In this document: piece by piece, positions 10,867 to 23,052 of the stretch
How the letters are laid out: each line of letters begins with the position of its first letter
How positions within the stretch are numbered: the first letter of the stretch is position 1
Origin: Oscheius onirici
Taxonomy: Eukaryota > Nematoda > Chromadorea > Rhabditida > Rhabditidae
Reading direction: 5' to 3'
Length of the DNA: 64,000 nucleotides
Assembly (NCBI GenBank): GCA_932521025.1
Contig: OW051471.1
Location: 10,292,001 to 10,356,000 of the forward strand
Translations under genes and position numbers: made by a program
The notes under the pieces: model-generated
What the model saw: the letters and a program-made list of their open reading frames with translations, nothing else
The model's database searches: none
Told to the model about the DNA's origin: nothing

Positions 10867-12095
10867 ATGCTACTATCGCTAGGAGTCCTTCTAGCCTTCG
10901 CTTCCACTTCCCTGGCTGACTGCCCTCCAAACACATTTTACGAGCCCTTTTTCAACAAGTATTTTTCCAGTTTTTGTTTCACATTTTTATTTTAGATGTT
11001 ACGTCTACTACAGTAACCCATTGCCCTTCCTGGGAGCAGAAAGACAGTGTAATTCGATCGGTGGAAACTTGGTCGCCGTTCAGAGTGACGTTGAAAACAA
11101 CTTTGTCAAGGGACTTACTTCCGGAGCTACTGGCATTGTACCAAACTTTTGGATTGGAGCCAATGAGCAGATTACAACGACCTGGGGATGGACCTACAAC
11201 ACCCCAATGTTCTACACAAACTGGGCACAGGGACAGCCGGGAGCGGGTATGCCTTGCGCTCTTATCAGATACTCTGACTACAAATGGATGTAAGTTTTAA
11301 GAAGTAAAAAACAAATGGAGATTTCAGAACTGGACCATGTAACAATGCCCTGCCGTTTGTCTGTTCCGTGGATCCGAGCATGCCTCAGCCTGACTACTGT
11401 CCAACTCCGGCTCCAGTTTCTTGTCCAGTGTGCACACAACCACCAGCTCCTACTACAACTAGCCCTCCTCCTTTCTGTTCAGGTTTTTGAAAAAAAATCG
11501 AACGTGACAATTTTGGTTTTTAGGAAACTACACTTGTGCTAAGGGGTATACGTTTTTCAAAGGCAGCTGTATGTGCTACAAGGTAGGTTTTCTCAAATTA
11601 CAAGCTCATACAGGGACAGAGGGACAGAAAGACAGAGAATACACAAAAATTTCAGTACACAAAGAATCCAATGGTCAGATCTGACGCTGCGGACGTTTGC
11701 GCCCGTGATGGTGGAAGTCTTGTCAAAATCGATTCACCCGCACTGAACGATTTTCTGACTAATCTGCCCGGATTCAGCTGTGGTGGTTCATCTTGTCCGT
11801 GGATTGGGCTGCATTGCTTCGACGCTAAAGTGAAGGATTGCAGATGGCCAGATGGCTCTGTTCCAGGTTACACGAATTTCTACCAGGGACAGTAAGTCTT
11901 AAGATTTTCAACGACTAGAAGCAACTTTTCAGAGTAGCAGATGATTGGTCCGATTACGTTTTGTTGGCTTCCAATTCATACTCCGGGCAATGGGAAAGCA
12001 GCCCCGAGAACAATGTGTACAGCGTTATGTGTCAAAAGCGTAAGAATATTTAAAAAAAGAAAACAATACATATTTCAGCTCCGAAAACGAACTAA
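10867..12095 (+). CDS. secreted protein with two C-type lectin domains
   Basis: Seven exons (10867-10958, 10996-11289, 11328-11482, 11524-11582, 11656-11891, 11933-12039, 12079-12095) give 319 aa in phase. Signal peptide, then CTLD1 from about residue 30 (cysteines in KCYVYY and RQCNSIGG, the WIG core, closing cysteine in PFVC), a Pro/Thr/Cys linker of about 25 residues, and CTLD2 with its own Cys pairs and WIGLHC. Neither domain shows a clear EPN or QPD calcium-sugar triplet, so sugar binding is uncertain. Such double-CTLD clec proteins are secreted by nematode intestine or skin, often in response to microbes. It is tandem with the damaged copy upstream (about 60% alike in CTLD1). Confidence 0.85.
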
Positions 12096-12278
12096 CTTCT
12101 TCCGTAAAGAGCAGATACAAGCAATCTCTGTTGTTATGAACATCTCTGGAAAATAATTTCATGTCATCTTTGTTTACCCATTCTAATGTCATAAGATGAA
12201 ATGAGCCATCTGACTTTTTCTCCATTTGCTTTTGTGATAGTGTACGTTTTGAGACGCTATTCTGGAAGACTAGCTGTC

Positions 12279-12422
12279 ATGCTCGTTCAGCTGCTACTAG
12301 TTTTCGTCTCTTCCAGAGCTACAATCGAACTTTGGATTTGGGGTACGTCTTCATCACTGAAATTAGTCCAAAAAGAAGAAGACGCTCAACTTTTTCCCAA
12401 AGACGAGGTCCAATCAGTCTGA
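12279..12422 (+). CDS. possible small secreted peptide
   Basis: An open frame of 47 codons starts with a hydrophobic leader (MLVQLLLVFVSS) followed by a short hydrophilic tail rich in Glu/Lys. No paralogue or motif is recognised and no splice structure supports it; it lies between two real genes. Could be a chance frame. Confidence 0.25.
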   Translation: MLVQLLLVFVSSRATIELWIWGTSSSLKLVQKEEDAQLFPKDEVQSV

Positions 12423-12669
12423 GAGTCAGTAAAGGATAAAAAAGATCTCTCTGGAAGCCAGAGAATTTTGCTCGAGATTCTCACTTTTTCCTCATATGCC
12501 CGAAGAAGAATTGGAAACTTTAAGGGGCTGTAGCTCCAATGTAGCCATCTCCGCAAATCAGACACTGGGTGATGACGTGGTATTCAAAAAGTGCAATCGA
12601 TCAAGGTCCTTATCTGCAAGAGAGGTCACCCTTGTCATGTTTTCCTAGTCGTTTTGTCGCGCCCTTTCC

Positions 12670-15217
12670 ATGGATGCTCATCTTTGTCGACTCCGTCCAG
12701 TTCTTGAAAAGAACAGACTGGCAAGTAGCATCCTTCTAGTAGGAACTACTTATATTGGCTACAAGTTTCTTTCCTATCTTCGAAGACGGTCTCGTCTTTG
12801 TTCAGCTGTACAAGCACGGAAAGATGAGCAACAGCTAAACTTTCAAAGAATCGCAAAGTTCTATGAAGAGTTGTCAGAAGAAAGGGCAGCAGAGATTCTT
12901 TCTTGGAGCTATAATGAACTTAAAGGTATGAATCAGTTTAGTTGCCAAAGCGAGAGATTGGGGCTTGGAGCTGGGAGCTGGTCAGTAATGTCCTTTTTTG
13001 AAGGAAGGCTACTTTTACCGAAAAACTTCATCTGTTTTGGACTTATCAAGACCGAAAAAGTCATGCCGGAACAGGTGTCTGTTTTTCTGTAAAAGTCGGC
13101 TTCAAATGCACCTTACTGACATGGGCCCAATTCCCAGCTCTATTGTGGAACTTGTCTAACTACTTTTGTACATTATGTTTTGTAAAATATGCACATTCAC
13201 CTATCCTCGAAAGAATGACGCAATTTTCAGAAAAACTCGCCAATCGAGAAGTGAGCTGCGTAAATGTTCTCCGTGCCTACCAAAGGAAAGCCATGGAGGT
13301 GACACTGAAGACAAACTGCGTCTGTCTTTTCATTGAAGTAGGAGCTGTTGTTTCCCATTTCAACCAAGTTTTAAGGAAGCCATTAAAATTGCTCAAAAAT
13401 TGGATGAGAAAGCAGAAGATCCAAACTGGGAGACGCCAGCTCTCTTTGGAGTTCCAGTCAGTGTCAAAGAGTGTCTAGCTGTTAAAGGAATGGATCTGAC
13501 TCTTGGATATGTACAGAATCTTTTTAAACCTTCCAAAGATCATTCGGCCATGGTCAAGTCTCTTCTTCATCTAGGCGCTGTTCCTTTTGTCCACACGAAC
13601 AATCCTCTGTCTCTGCTGACCTGGGGATGTACCAATGCCATCTACGGCGAAACAACTCATCCAATGGACAGTAAGAGAGTTCCTGGAGGCAGTTCAGGTG
13701 GTGAAAGTGCACTGATCTCTTCTGGAGGATCTATTCTGGGCGTCGGATCAGATATTGGTGGATCTATTAGGATTCCAGCTAGTTTCTGTGGACTAGCTGG
13801 GTTTAAGGCGTCTGTCCAGCGGCTCTCTCATACCTTCAGTGCAGGAGGAATACCGGGACGATGCAAGGTGAGACGACAGAGAGGGACAGAACGGCAGAGT
13901 GACAGAGAGACTCTCTGAGAGACAGTCATGGTTTCAGATTATCGCCAACGAAGGCCCAATGTCAAAAGACATTAACGTCTGCATCGATCTCTGTCAACTG
14001 ATCTGGTCAGATTCATTTCTTTTCGATTTGGATCCCTACGTTCCGCCGGTGGTCTGGAATGACTCTCTGTTCCTCTCAACCCAACCGTTGACCATTGGAT
14101 ATTACAAACACGACGGTCTTTTCACTCCTGCTCCAGCTTACGTTCGAGCTGTGGAGGAAAGTATCGCCATCTTGAAAAAGTCTGGTCACAACGTGGTCGA
14201 GTTCGCAGTTCCGAGGGTCAATGACACTTTCCGTCTTCTAGTCGCGTCTGTTTCAGCCGATGGAGGTTATTTTCTGACCGACAAGCTTTCTAAGGTATTT
14301 CCTAACCACCTGCAATGAAGAAATTCTTTTAGGACATTGTCCCAGCTCATGTCGACTTCGGGTTTGTCGGTAGAAGTATGAGCCCATTCTTCCAAAAGTT
14401 CTTGAAACCGCTTATTCCTTGGCCAAGAATCAAAAATCTTCTTGGAATCATGCCTTCGAATATGAATGGTAAAGTCTTTTGCTAGTTTATTTGAAGAAAA
14501 CTTTTAGAAATGCGCCAAGTGAACGCTGACATCGACACCTACCGCAGAGATTTTCTGAAACAAATGCAAGCGCAATCAATTGATGTCATAGTCTGCCCTC
14601 CTATGGTGAGTTTCAATTTTTTATACGTGTGGGGTTGCCCACATTCTGTGGTTAAATCTCTCACTAAGTAAAGACACTTTATCAGTTGAAATCAAACGGG
14701 ATAGCAGGGGATCCTAGTTATAAAATCTCTGGGGATTCACGCCGTGACTGACTAGTCAGTAGACTCACGAGACAACGTTTTGTCTCGAGAAAAGCTAAGA
14801 TGTAAAAACAACGCATATCTGTTTTTGAACGAAATTGTCTGAATTCAGTGAGTTCAGTTGTAGCACCTTTTTTCAGATAATGTATCCACCTCCACCCCAT
14901 ATTCCAGTTGCTATTCCTCCAGCAACCAGCTACACGTCCCTCTACAACATTCTCGATTATCCAGCTGGAGTTGTTCCTGTAACTGTCGTGAACTCAGAAG
15001 ATGAGCAGAAACTGAAAGATTATCCCGAAACTGATCCCTACGACAGGCTGATCAAGAAGTGTTGCAAGGTTGGTTGAGATCAGAATTTATCTAACATAGC
15101 CTTCAGGACAGTATTGGCTTCCCAATCGGAGTTCAAGTCGTGTCTTTGCCTTACCGGGAAGAAGTCGCTCTCAGGATCCTCAAAGAAATTCAGGACTCCG
15201 TCTCTGCTTCAAAGTAG
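12670..15217 (+). CDS. faah: fatty acid amide hydrolase
   Basis: Eight exons (12670-12925, 13231-13337, 13376-13867, 13938-14294, 14333-14468, 14508-14605, 14877-15068, 15107-15217) give 582 aa, the usual FAAH length. The enzyme hydrolyses N-acylethanolamines such as anandamide at internal membranes. An N-terminal membrane helix (about residues 19-40) is followed by the amidase-signature domain: catalytic Lys in GVPVSVKE, the Gly/Ser loop PGGSSGGESA with the middle Ser, and the nucleophile in GSDIGGSIRIPA. All triad residues are present and the C-terminal GFPIGVQVVSLPY block is intact. Intron 1 (305 bp) and intron 6 (271 bp) are longer than the rest. A GACAGAG-rich patch sits in intron 3. Function is confident from family. 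Confidence 0.95.
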
Positions 15218-16217
15218 ACTTTGAAATTTTTTAGGGTTCTTGGTTGATTTGAACTTAACAAAGTTTTTAAAAGCATATTATCGTCCGTTAGTTGTCACTC
15301 ACATGCCACATGCTCACTTTGATTTTGATGGCGCACTAACAAGATTAGAAACAATGATCTTTAATAAGCTCACATCATTTTTAGTCAGCACTGGATGCTT
15401 GACAGGTTATTCATGTCGTAACGTCATTCTTCACCAATATGAGAAACAAGGACTGTGAGCTTTGCAAACTGTACACTGAATTCCTCAGAAAGACAATCAT
15501 CAGTGGAAGTCTTTCTTTTCACTAATGCGTCAAGAGGGATGACATAGAAAAAACTGCCTGACATTCTTTTGCTCATTTTCATCTGAATGGAAGGGAAATA
15601 GTTTAGAACTGACTCTGTTGAGTAGAGAACGGAAAGAGAAAAAGATGATGAGTTAGACATCGATGGAAAATACCAAAAACACAACATAAGGACATGTTCT
15701 TCAACATTCTGAACTTATGATGTTATTCACCAGCTATGTTTTGTAGTTTTCTTGTTGGTGATCTCATATCTACGTTGTCTTTTCGAAAGTTGTACAGTTT
15801 CCCAGTTTTCATCAAACAGACTATAAAACTAGTAATGCTTTCTCTGTTAAGATCTTTTTGATACAACGGTCGTGTTTGGGCTAACCTTACAAAAAAGGTT
15901 AGCTACTCGACTGTTGTGAAAAACAGTAAGAGGCATCCCGTTGACTAATCCTTGACGAATCCTTTACTGTTCGCTTCCAAAACAGCTCACAAACAAGCAT
16001 CACACATCCCGCCTCCTATAGGAAAAAACCCACGAACAAACAAGAGTTGACAAATTGTCCTTGATTGAGCTAACACAATCAACACGTGTTCTCATCTCAA
16101 TCCATCTATGACAAATCAACCCCAATTCAATTTACAGAGAGGCCAATAGAAAACAATCCAATTAGGCACTTCTTGATCTACGTTCGCACCCGAGCCATTC
16201 GTAGGAGCTACTTGTCT
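15218..16217. other. intergenic, no supported gene
   Basis: Weak frames at 15240-15458 (+) and 15424-15687 (-) have no domain or splice context. A perfect 9-bp hairpin sits at 15880-15903. The promoter of the 7TM gene lies at the right end. Confidence 0.35.
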
Positions 16218-17680
16218 ATGGAAGCCTACGCGACCGGAGTGCGTGTTTCTGCTACCGTATTCGCGTTTGTTGGAATCACTTGTCACACTTTGGTCTTTTT
16301 TTTGACGAGAAACAAGTCGAAAAAAGATCATTCGGCCTATATTCTCCTGATGCAAATATATTCCTGTGGAGCTGTTCTGAGGGTTCTTTCGGGATGGTTC
16401 GTCATCAATAGGTGAGCGTCTGTTTCTCTGTCTATCTCTGTCCCTGTCTTCTCTCTGTTTTCACTGTACCATTCCAACGCATTACATAGCATGCTTACAG
16501 TTTCAGAGCCCATCCGTTCACCAACGGCCACACAGTCATTTTTTCCTACGGAATCGGTGGTCTTGTTCATCCTTGTATCACTACCGTCGTGCTAAGCATA
16601 TCCTCTCAAATGGGGCTATTTTCCAGTTTCTGTATTCCTATCTGTATGGGAGCTAGAGCTATGATTCTGTATAACAAGACCGTCACCAAGAAAATGGTCA
16701 TCCTCGTGATGGGAACGCTTTATGCTTTGTCGTTAGGGATTCTGGTGAGTCAACTATCCAAACAATTGTGTTTTTCCGAAAAAGCTAACTTTCTCTGCTT
16801 AAAACTGAACTCTGGACCGTTGAACAAAAAACCTGTTTATCAAGAAATCAAAAGCTCTGTATTGTTTAGCTGACTATGCAACTTTCTGACGTGCTGTGAC
16901 AAACAAAGTTTTGCATCTTGATTCAATCAGCACAGAACTTGGATCTATAGATAAAAAAAGATCAAACCACGTTTGCTGATAATGCTAACCATTTCATCAC
17001 CTGGCCCTTGTACTTTCTCATATTCTGTGGGCGTCGCATAAAATTAACCAAATTCGCAATCAGCTTCTTTCAACGTGGACATAAGTCATCTTTCTTCTTT
17101 CAGGTGGCAACATCGATCATAATCATAAACGCACCGGTGGGAGATCTTCCCGACAAGCTACTCGGAGAAGCCAAAGTTGCTCCCCCGCTGGCTGAACTGA
17201 CAGAGGCTTGGGAAGTTCAAATTTGGTATGCGGGCAGCAACTCAACCTACCTCTGCGTCCCTATAACTTTCATTCTTCGCTACGTTATGGTCAGAAGACT
17301 GAAACAGCTGAATTCGATGATTTCTACTACCTCAAACCGTTCGAGAAATCTACATAAAAGCTTCGTTACGGTACGCTTTGCAACAGTTCTTTAAATAAAC
17401 CCTGTTCCAGCTTTTAACCTTCGAAGCCTCGATTCTTCTGATTGGAATCTTTGTCACGTTCATCAGATGGCTGGCCAAAAACGAATACCTTCTGAGCGCC
17501 GAGTGTGGCACCATCTTGGGGGCCTACTCCTTCCCCATTCTGCTAACAATGTACATGTTTCAAGGACTGGCCACCTTGACTATGGTTCCGTACTTGAGAG
17601 CAGCTCTACTGAAGCCATTCTCAAAGATATTGAGAATGAACAGCTCGGTCATGACTGTTGAGTACAGTACTCAGAAATAA
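16218..17680 (+). CDS. seven-transmembrane receptor, family not assigned
   Basis: Four exons (16218-16411, 16507-16744, 17104-17370, 17411-17680) give 322 aa. Seven hydrophobic segments: TM1 begins at about residue 9, then a KSKKDH loop, a polar PFTNGH ectoloop, paired Cys, a third loop rich in Arg/Lys/Ser (VRRLKQLNSM) and a final segment ending FQGLATLTMVPYLRAAL. The start was chosen because TM1 follows directly; an open frame extends upstream but is unlike protein. AATAAA overlaps the stop region (17676-17681). The layout fits a nematode chemoreceptor, but none of the STR/SRH/SRT signatures is clear. Confidence 0.75.
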
Positions 17681-17957
17681 AGATGTACAAAACTATTCAC
17701 TTCTTGTCTGGCTCTTAGGCCCAAAGGAAATTTTCTGAACATACTGTTTTGGGAAAGCTCAGATCAGTTCCACTTTGATCAACCACGACCACATCTAGCC
17801 AGTTTTAAAGTTCCCGAGTAAAATATGAGATTTTTCAGATCGCTAAGCTGGGTTGCGAAATAGAAAATGAAGAATTTATAAAGTTCTCGAAGAAAAAAAG
17901 CGAAGAATTGAAACAACAACGGTTTAGAATTCGTCAAGGAAAAATTTTCTTTACAGA

Positions 17958-18718
17958 TCAATTTAAAAAGGAATATGCGAGAATCAGCAACTGAGCATTC
18001 GACTGAGTATCTAAAATATTTCAATCTTCACTGGTATTTTTTGCTCACCTGAAGCATTCGGAGAATGACCATGGACTAAATCATGAACTGCACGCTTCAA
18101 AGGAGTCAGTTCAACCAAATTAGGTTCTGGCTGTGACAACACTGAGGAGTCTAAAGTAAGATGCTTATTACAGGATTACACCACCCCAAAATATAAAAAA
18201 AAAATAATTGCAAAGTTTCACCTGCTTGTTCTGATGAGTCTCTTTGTGTCTGGACAGTCAAATTCTTGAATGGCGGGGTGAAGGCAGCTGTTGCATGAAC
18301 TTCCGATTGAAGTTCTCCCGGGGCCACTTGCTCAAAAGTAGGCATAACAACTGAAAAAATAGAATCGTACTCCTAGTTGATACGCTTACTTTGATGTGGT
18401 TCCATTGGCTCCTCTTTCACTATCGTTTCCATTGATGGGGAGCTCTTTCTACGACTTGATGGAGAAGGTTCTGAAAACAATCATTGTTGATAGGAAACTA
18501 AAGAAGACAATACCTTGAACGACGTTCTCGTCGTCGTCGACTTCGACTTTCACAAGATCCGTCGGCTCGAAAAGCATTTCTGCTCCGTCCTCCAGCCCTG
18601 AGGATCCCGTTTCCCTTCTAACTTTCTTTACTGAAAACATCATTTGATGAGAAAAAAAAACAATGGCGTTACCCCGAGGGGTCGTCTTCTTCGCCGGAGC
18701 CTTTTTTCTAGGAGCCAT
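17958..18718 (-). CDS. small basic/acidic nuclear-type protein, unknown
   Basis: Six exons (18718-18673, 18630-18514, 18470-18390, 18350-18222, 18150-18049, 18010-17958) give 175 aa; all five introns interrupt in phase 1. The N-terminus is Lys/Pro-rich (MAPRKKAPAKKTTPRG), like a histone-tail or AT-hook-type DNA contact or nuclear import signal. Two sites, LVKVEVD and IVKEEPM, match the SUMO-acceptor pattern hydrophobic-K-x-E. A Ser/Pro/Arg patch is a likely kinase target. The last exon is hydrophobic and unlike the rest, so the C-terminus is uncertain. No family recognised. Confidence 0.6.
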
Positions 18719-20416
18719 TTTTCTCTGAAAATAGACTTGTGATAGAGAGTAACTGGCAAACAGAGGCAGCAGAATTCGATCAGCAAAAATCGGAATTGAA
18801 GGAATCAGTGTGTCTTCGAATAAGATTAAAAAAGGAGGCTGAATACTTGATCGTCAAGTCTTGATAGAGACAATGTTGTTGTTGACACAACAACAAGTTG
18901 CTAGGCTTATTACCCCGCTGTGAGCCAGAGTGATCAAGAAAAAGAAGCCGATGAAGGGTTTAAGAGGTCAGCATCACGGTGCGAGCATATGTTACGGGCG
19001 CGCAGGAAGTATAAATTGTAGAGAAAGAAACAGTTTTGTTTTGGCAACAAATGGTTTTTTGTCGAAAAGGTATTAGAGACATTAAGCATGTGTTCCCAGT
19101 GACCCCTTTCTCACTACATGGGTAACGATGACTAACCGAGACAGTAACTCGCTCTAGTCAATCCTCCTCCAAAGACCGTACAAAACGCTCTGCCTCTATC
19201 CCTCTTTCTCCTTCGTCAGATTCTATTCAGGAAACTGTATTCTTACGGCAATGTATTTGAGAGGTGGGGAGAGGGGAGACAAAGGTGAGAAAAGAAGATA
19301 AAGAAGTGTGGAAAAATAGGTTTGGAGAGGTGTGCCCAGTGCTGAAGAAGTTTCGAGCTGGCTGAGTATCATCACATACATAGCCAAATTTCCGACAGGC
19401 AGTCTCTTTCGCATATAATCAATATCTGAGCAAACAAACAAGATGTTCAGATTGTCACAAGAAGGTGTCGCGCGCGCCGATTAGTGCCGAAGCGGTCGGT
19501 GCTAAATGAAAGGATGAGGGGAGAGAGAAGTTGCACTTTTTTGGCTGGCGTTTCGAAAGTATGCCTATGCCTTTCCAGTGTCTCTCTGAGCAGCTGCAGA
19601 TTTAAAACCTTGCAAAATCTGAAGGAAACGTAGAAAGGATGAAGTCTGTCAAAAAAGCAGATAGGTGCCGCTATTGTCGAGCTGTTTAATTGATTGACCG
19701 ATGATTAGCGGCTGGACAGAGAGGTCAATAAGTCATAAACATAACATAAACAGCTCCGAGGAGAGCGTTTGTTGCACTTGTATCAACCGCACGGGTAAAA
19801 TATGACTACAGATGTCTCAAACAGCAACAGAATTTTTTTTTCAAAACAACGGCTTTTCAATCAGAAAAGTTTGTACCATTTTCTAAAAAAAACTTGGAAC
19901 TGTTGCTAGTATGGAGGCTTCGATTTCTAGGAGGTACTTTGCCTTCTTTGTCCCCCGCTGGTATCCAAACAGATTACTTTACTGCTCAGCTACGAACTTT
20001 ATCTCAGAGGCGAGCTTTTTCAATGAATCGGAAGTTGCCGTACAAGCTATTATTCTATCAACACGGGGTTTTTAAAAAAGAGACAGTTTGGAAACAGACA
20101 TACAAGATGAACAAGCTTTTCTCGTGCTAATAAAAGTTACTAAGAAATCTAAGAAGAAATTTGAGAACAACTGTCATCAACTACCAAGAGACACCAAAAA
20201 GCATGTTATTTTGTCGTTTTCATCCTGTTTCACCAAAACATTGATAATTCCCTCACAATTGCAGTTCACAACTACAATTTTAACTGGGGAAAGCCCTGAT
20301 TCCTGACCTTTGCAAAGCATTACCCAGAATACATTCTGAGCACCTGGAAAAACTAGCAAAACACCTGTGGGCAATGTCTAGATATCAAAAGCCATCAGGG
20401 GATCATTTGTTTTGCA
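18719..20416. other. 1.7-kb intergenic region
   Basis: Presumed promoter of the nuclear protein at the left end (with a TTGTTGTTGACACAACAACAA palindrome-like patch near 18880). Scattered open frames at 19223-19441 (-) and 19894-20130 (+) lack exon features. Nothing supported. Confidence 0.35.
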
Positions 20417-21508
20417 ATGAATGTCTTCAATACTACAGTCTACTGTCCGCCACTTGCTTACAAGGAAAGTGACCACTCAACATTCTCCCATTTTCTTGAC
20501 ATCGTTTCCTACTTCAATGTCCTTGTGAACACTTACACAATGTACTGCATCATTTTCCGATCAACAAAGTATATGCACAGATACAAATGGTTCCTGTTCT
20601 ATCATCAGTTCATTGCCTTTGTATGCGATATGACGGTGAGCTTGAACATTATTATAACAACAGAAGAATTTAAGGTTGGAATTCTGATCAAGCCTCTCGT
20701 TTTGGTTCCCTTTGCCGGCGGATATCCTCTTGGACCTCTTCAAGACGTCGTACCTACAGTTCACTTAACAGCTATCGTATTCTGTATCATTTGTCTCTCT
20801 GTTGGAACTGTGACTCATCTTTTCACTTTCCGCTATACGGCAGCCCAGGGAAAACAGTCAATTCCCTTCAAATTTCGAGCAATCATAGTCTTTTTCGTCG
20901 TGATTTCTCTTCTGCCCGGAAGCGGCACCGAAATAGCTTTTAAAGAAGAGACGAAAAAGAAGATGCAAGAAAAGTACACCTGTATCACCGAGGAACTGAC
21001 ATCCACTCCTGGTTTTTTGATTCTCGATCGGCTGCGTTTCGGAATCTTTGTCGCCATTCCAATAGTTTTTCATACAGGCTCGTTTACAGTAGCAGCACAT
21101 TGGTTCATAATAGCCACGAAGAAGTTTATAAACAGTCATACCATCTCGGAGAAATTGAGGAAAATGCAAAGAAGATTTCTCCAGCAAGTGATTATCCAAG
21201 CTTTTGTACCACTAGCCATTATCGTTGTTCCTGCCACTGTACTCGTCATTACTGTTGTTGCAGAGCTGTTTGGTCTGGAATGTGAGTTCTCTTTGTAAAC
21301 TAAGAACCTTTGTCTTCTTTAAGTTATTGGCCTGGTTACGATGGCGTCAATGTCACTTTTCGGCCTAAGCGGAGCTCTGGTTCTCATAATTATGAATCCG
21401 ACGTACCATTGGTGGCTGACTCCCGTTATCAGAAGGTTTACTACTAAAGAGGGAGCCAGAAACGTTGTTGTGATCGTTCCTCAGAAGCATACGACAAGTC
21501 GTGGGTGA
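20417..21508 (+). CDS. SRH-type seven-transmembrane chemoreceptor, copy 1
   Basis: Exons 20417-20635, 20675-21281 and 21324-21508 give 336 aa. SRH/SRI hallmarks are in order: PPLAYKESDH N-terminus, FRSTKYMHRYKWFLFYHQF loop and TM2, D-x-T followed by P-x4-P and AGGYPLGPL, two ectodomain cysteines, and the terminal NPTYHWWL motif leading into a basic tail. The first intron (39 bp) is a multiple of three without a stop, so unspliced mRNA would still be open; homology to family spacing favours splicing. A second copy lies 1.5 kb downstream. Chemosensory role inferred from family. Confidence 0.85.
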
Positions 21509-21539
21509 CAAAATGCCTTCTGAATAAATGTTGTTTTAA

Positions 21540-21890
21540 CCTTTAAAAGAATTTAAATGAAGGTCATGCCCACAATGCTATATGGATTGGAAACAGCAGG
21601 CTTAAAGGAGACCGAAGAGAATGTTTTAGCAGTGTCGAAAAGGGAAATGGAGAGAAAGATTCTTAGAATTTCCCTTCTTGACCATATCTCAAACGATGAT
21701 ATCCGCGATAGGAAAAAGCTGAAAGACGTTGTAGAAAAATACAAAGGAAGACTGTTTGATTGAGCTTGGAAAGTGTCGAATGAGGACAGAGATAAATGTA
21801 GAAGAAAGTGGATAGGACGACAGCCTATGAAGAAAACGATCGCAAGCTCAATCCCGGGTAGTACACAAAGGTAGTCTACCCTGGCATCTC
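21540..21890 (+). mobile_element. RTE-like retrotransposon 3' fragment
   Basis: The frame reads MLYGLETAGLKETEENVLAV then KREMERKILRISLLDHISND, the region just after the reverse transcriptase of RTE/BovB-type non-LTR elements (their L-Y-G-x-E-T-W and R-R-M-L blocks). A stop follows and the rest is short; a dead remnant. It extends into non-coding tail to about 22020. Confidence 0.65.
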
Positions 21891-22131
21891 TCGCCAGCCT
21901 AGCCTGGTCCAACTAGCACTGGAGAAGCTCGGGTTGTAACCCTCCACTCGCATCTACCGCCAGGAGAAGCGTACGTTCGCCACATGGAACCACCGTAGAT
22001 CACCGCGAATAAACCTGTTTTATTGAGTGCTCAGAACAGAGGGAAAGAGAGACAGATTGGAAGCAATTCCCCGGAGAGCTGTGCCGTATAAAAAAAACCC
22101 CAGCAGCATTAGCATTAAGAAAAAAAGATTT

Positions 22132-22230
22132 GTCACTCTTCTCGAAGAAGAGCTTTGCAAAATTTTCAACAACCTCCGTTTTACAGGGTCGAAGTTTTCC
22201 AATACCTCAAAAGTTTGAACTTATAAAAGT
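22132..22230 (-). ncRNA. variant or decayed spliced-leader-like RNA
   Basis: Read on the - strand, TTTTGAG followed by GTATT imitates the SL1 exon end and donor. The next 40 nt match the SL1 genes at 28 kb in pattern (CTTCGACCCTG, GGAGGTTG), then a U-rich Sm-like AAAATTTTGC and a 3' hairpin CTCTTCT-TCG-AGAAGAG. The leader itself differs from SL1, and the 37-bp upstream block of the SL1 pair is absent. Could be a variant SL or an SL pseudogene. Confidence 0.5.
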
Positions 22231-22295
22231 TAAGATTGATAATTTCCCGGGGAGGTCATCAACCAAGGGTGACGACGCGATACGGGTGTGGCCCG

Positions 22296-22376
22296 GAACC
22301 CAACGGCCGAGTGGTTAACATCGTTGTCTGGCACTCAAAAGTCCCCAGGGATACTTGGTTCGATTCCCGCCGACAA
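22296..22376 (+). pseudogene. tRNA-like sequence with long variable arm
   Basis: An A-box-like CGGCCGAGTGGTTAA and a perfect B box GGTTCGATTCC are spaced as in Ser/Leu-type tRNAs, with a T run after. The acceptor arms do not pair and the T stem is mismatched, so it is probably a decayed tRNA or tRNA-derived repeat. Confidence 0.45.
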
Positions 22377-22384
22377 TTTTTTTT

Positions 22385-22700
22385 TGCATTTCAGTATCTA
22401 GGTGTTTCCAGGGTCCTGAACATGATGGTGATGTCTATTTTCGTTTTTGTTGCTTTAAAACCGGTCGGATGGCGCCATTGAAAACGGCTAAAAAATCGTC
22501 AGAATATTGAGTTTTGTACTGAAATCGACGAGTATATTTTTTCTAATTTTTAATGTGTTCCTAGGATTTCCGTGGGTGCTGAACACGTTTCTGATGTCCA
22601 TTTTGGTCTTTGTTGCTTCAAAACCGGAGGAAATGTTGAAAAGAAAACACTGAGAAATCGTCAAGATCACAGTTTTCGAGTACCAGGTCGAAGGACTGTC
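22385..22700 (+). repeat. diverged tandem duplication of ~170 bp
   Basis: Two units, about 22390-22530 and 22560-22700, share blocks such as GATGTCYATTTTSGTYTTTG, TTGCTTYAAAACCGG and AAATCGTCA. Function unknown. Confidence 0.4.
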
Positions 22701-23052
22701 TGGTCAGGCAGAAAACCGGGAACTAAACTGCTTTTGGGGAAAGATTCTGACTTTTTTGGATCCAGGTGACTAACTTTACAGTCCATCAAAAACGGATACT
22801 ACATAGAAAAACAGAGGTTTGCGATAAATGTTTTGGTCAAGAGAAGACGACATCACTGATGAGGAGTCGAAAAATATAAAACCCTTCCCTACAGAATTTG
22901 TTGTCTGAGTTGAGATAAGGATAAAGATTAAGATGAAAGAGTTCCTGAAGCACATTCAAACGTCTCGAAAAAGCACCTGTCGAGCAGGTTCGTGACCACA
23001 TACTATTTGTCTTCAGCCAAAGAACCTGCCCATAGCGAATATCATTTTCTTA

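Noticed and set aside
15880-15903. Perfect 9-bp hairpin
   Set aside because: Isolated, no T run or flanking gene end; likely chance.
16086-16217. Upstream extension of the 7TM gene at 16.2 kb
   Set aside because: The added residues are not protein-like and the first membrane segment begins right after the ATG at 16218.
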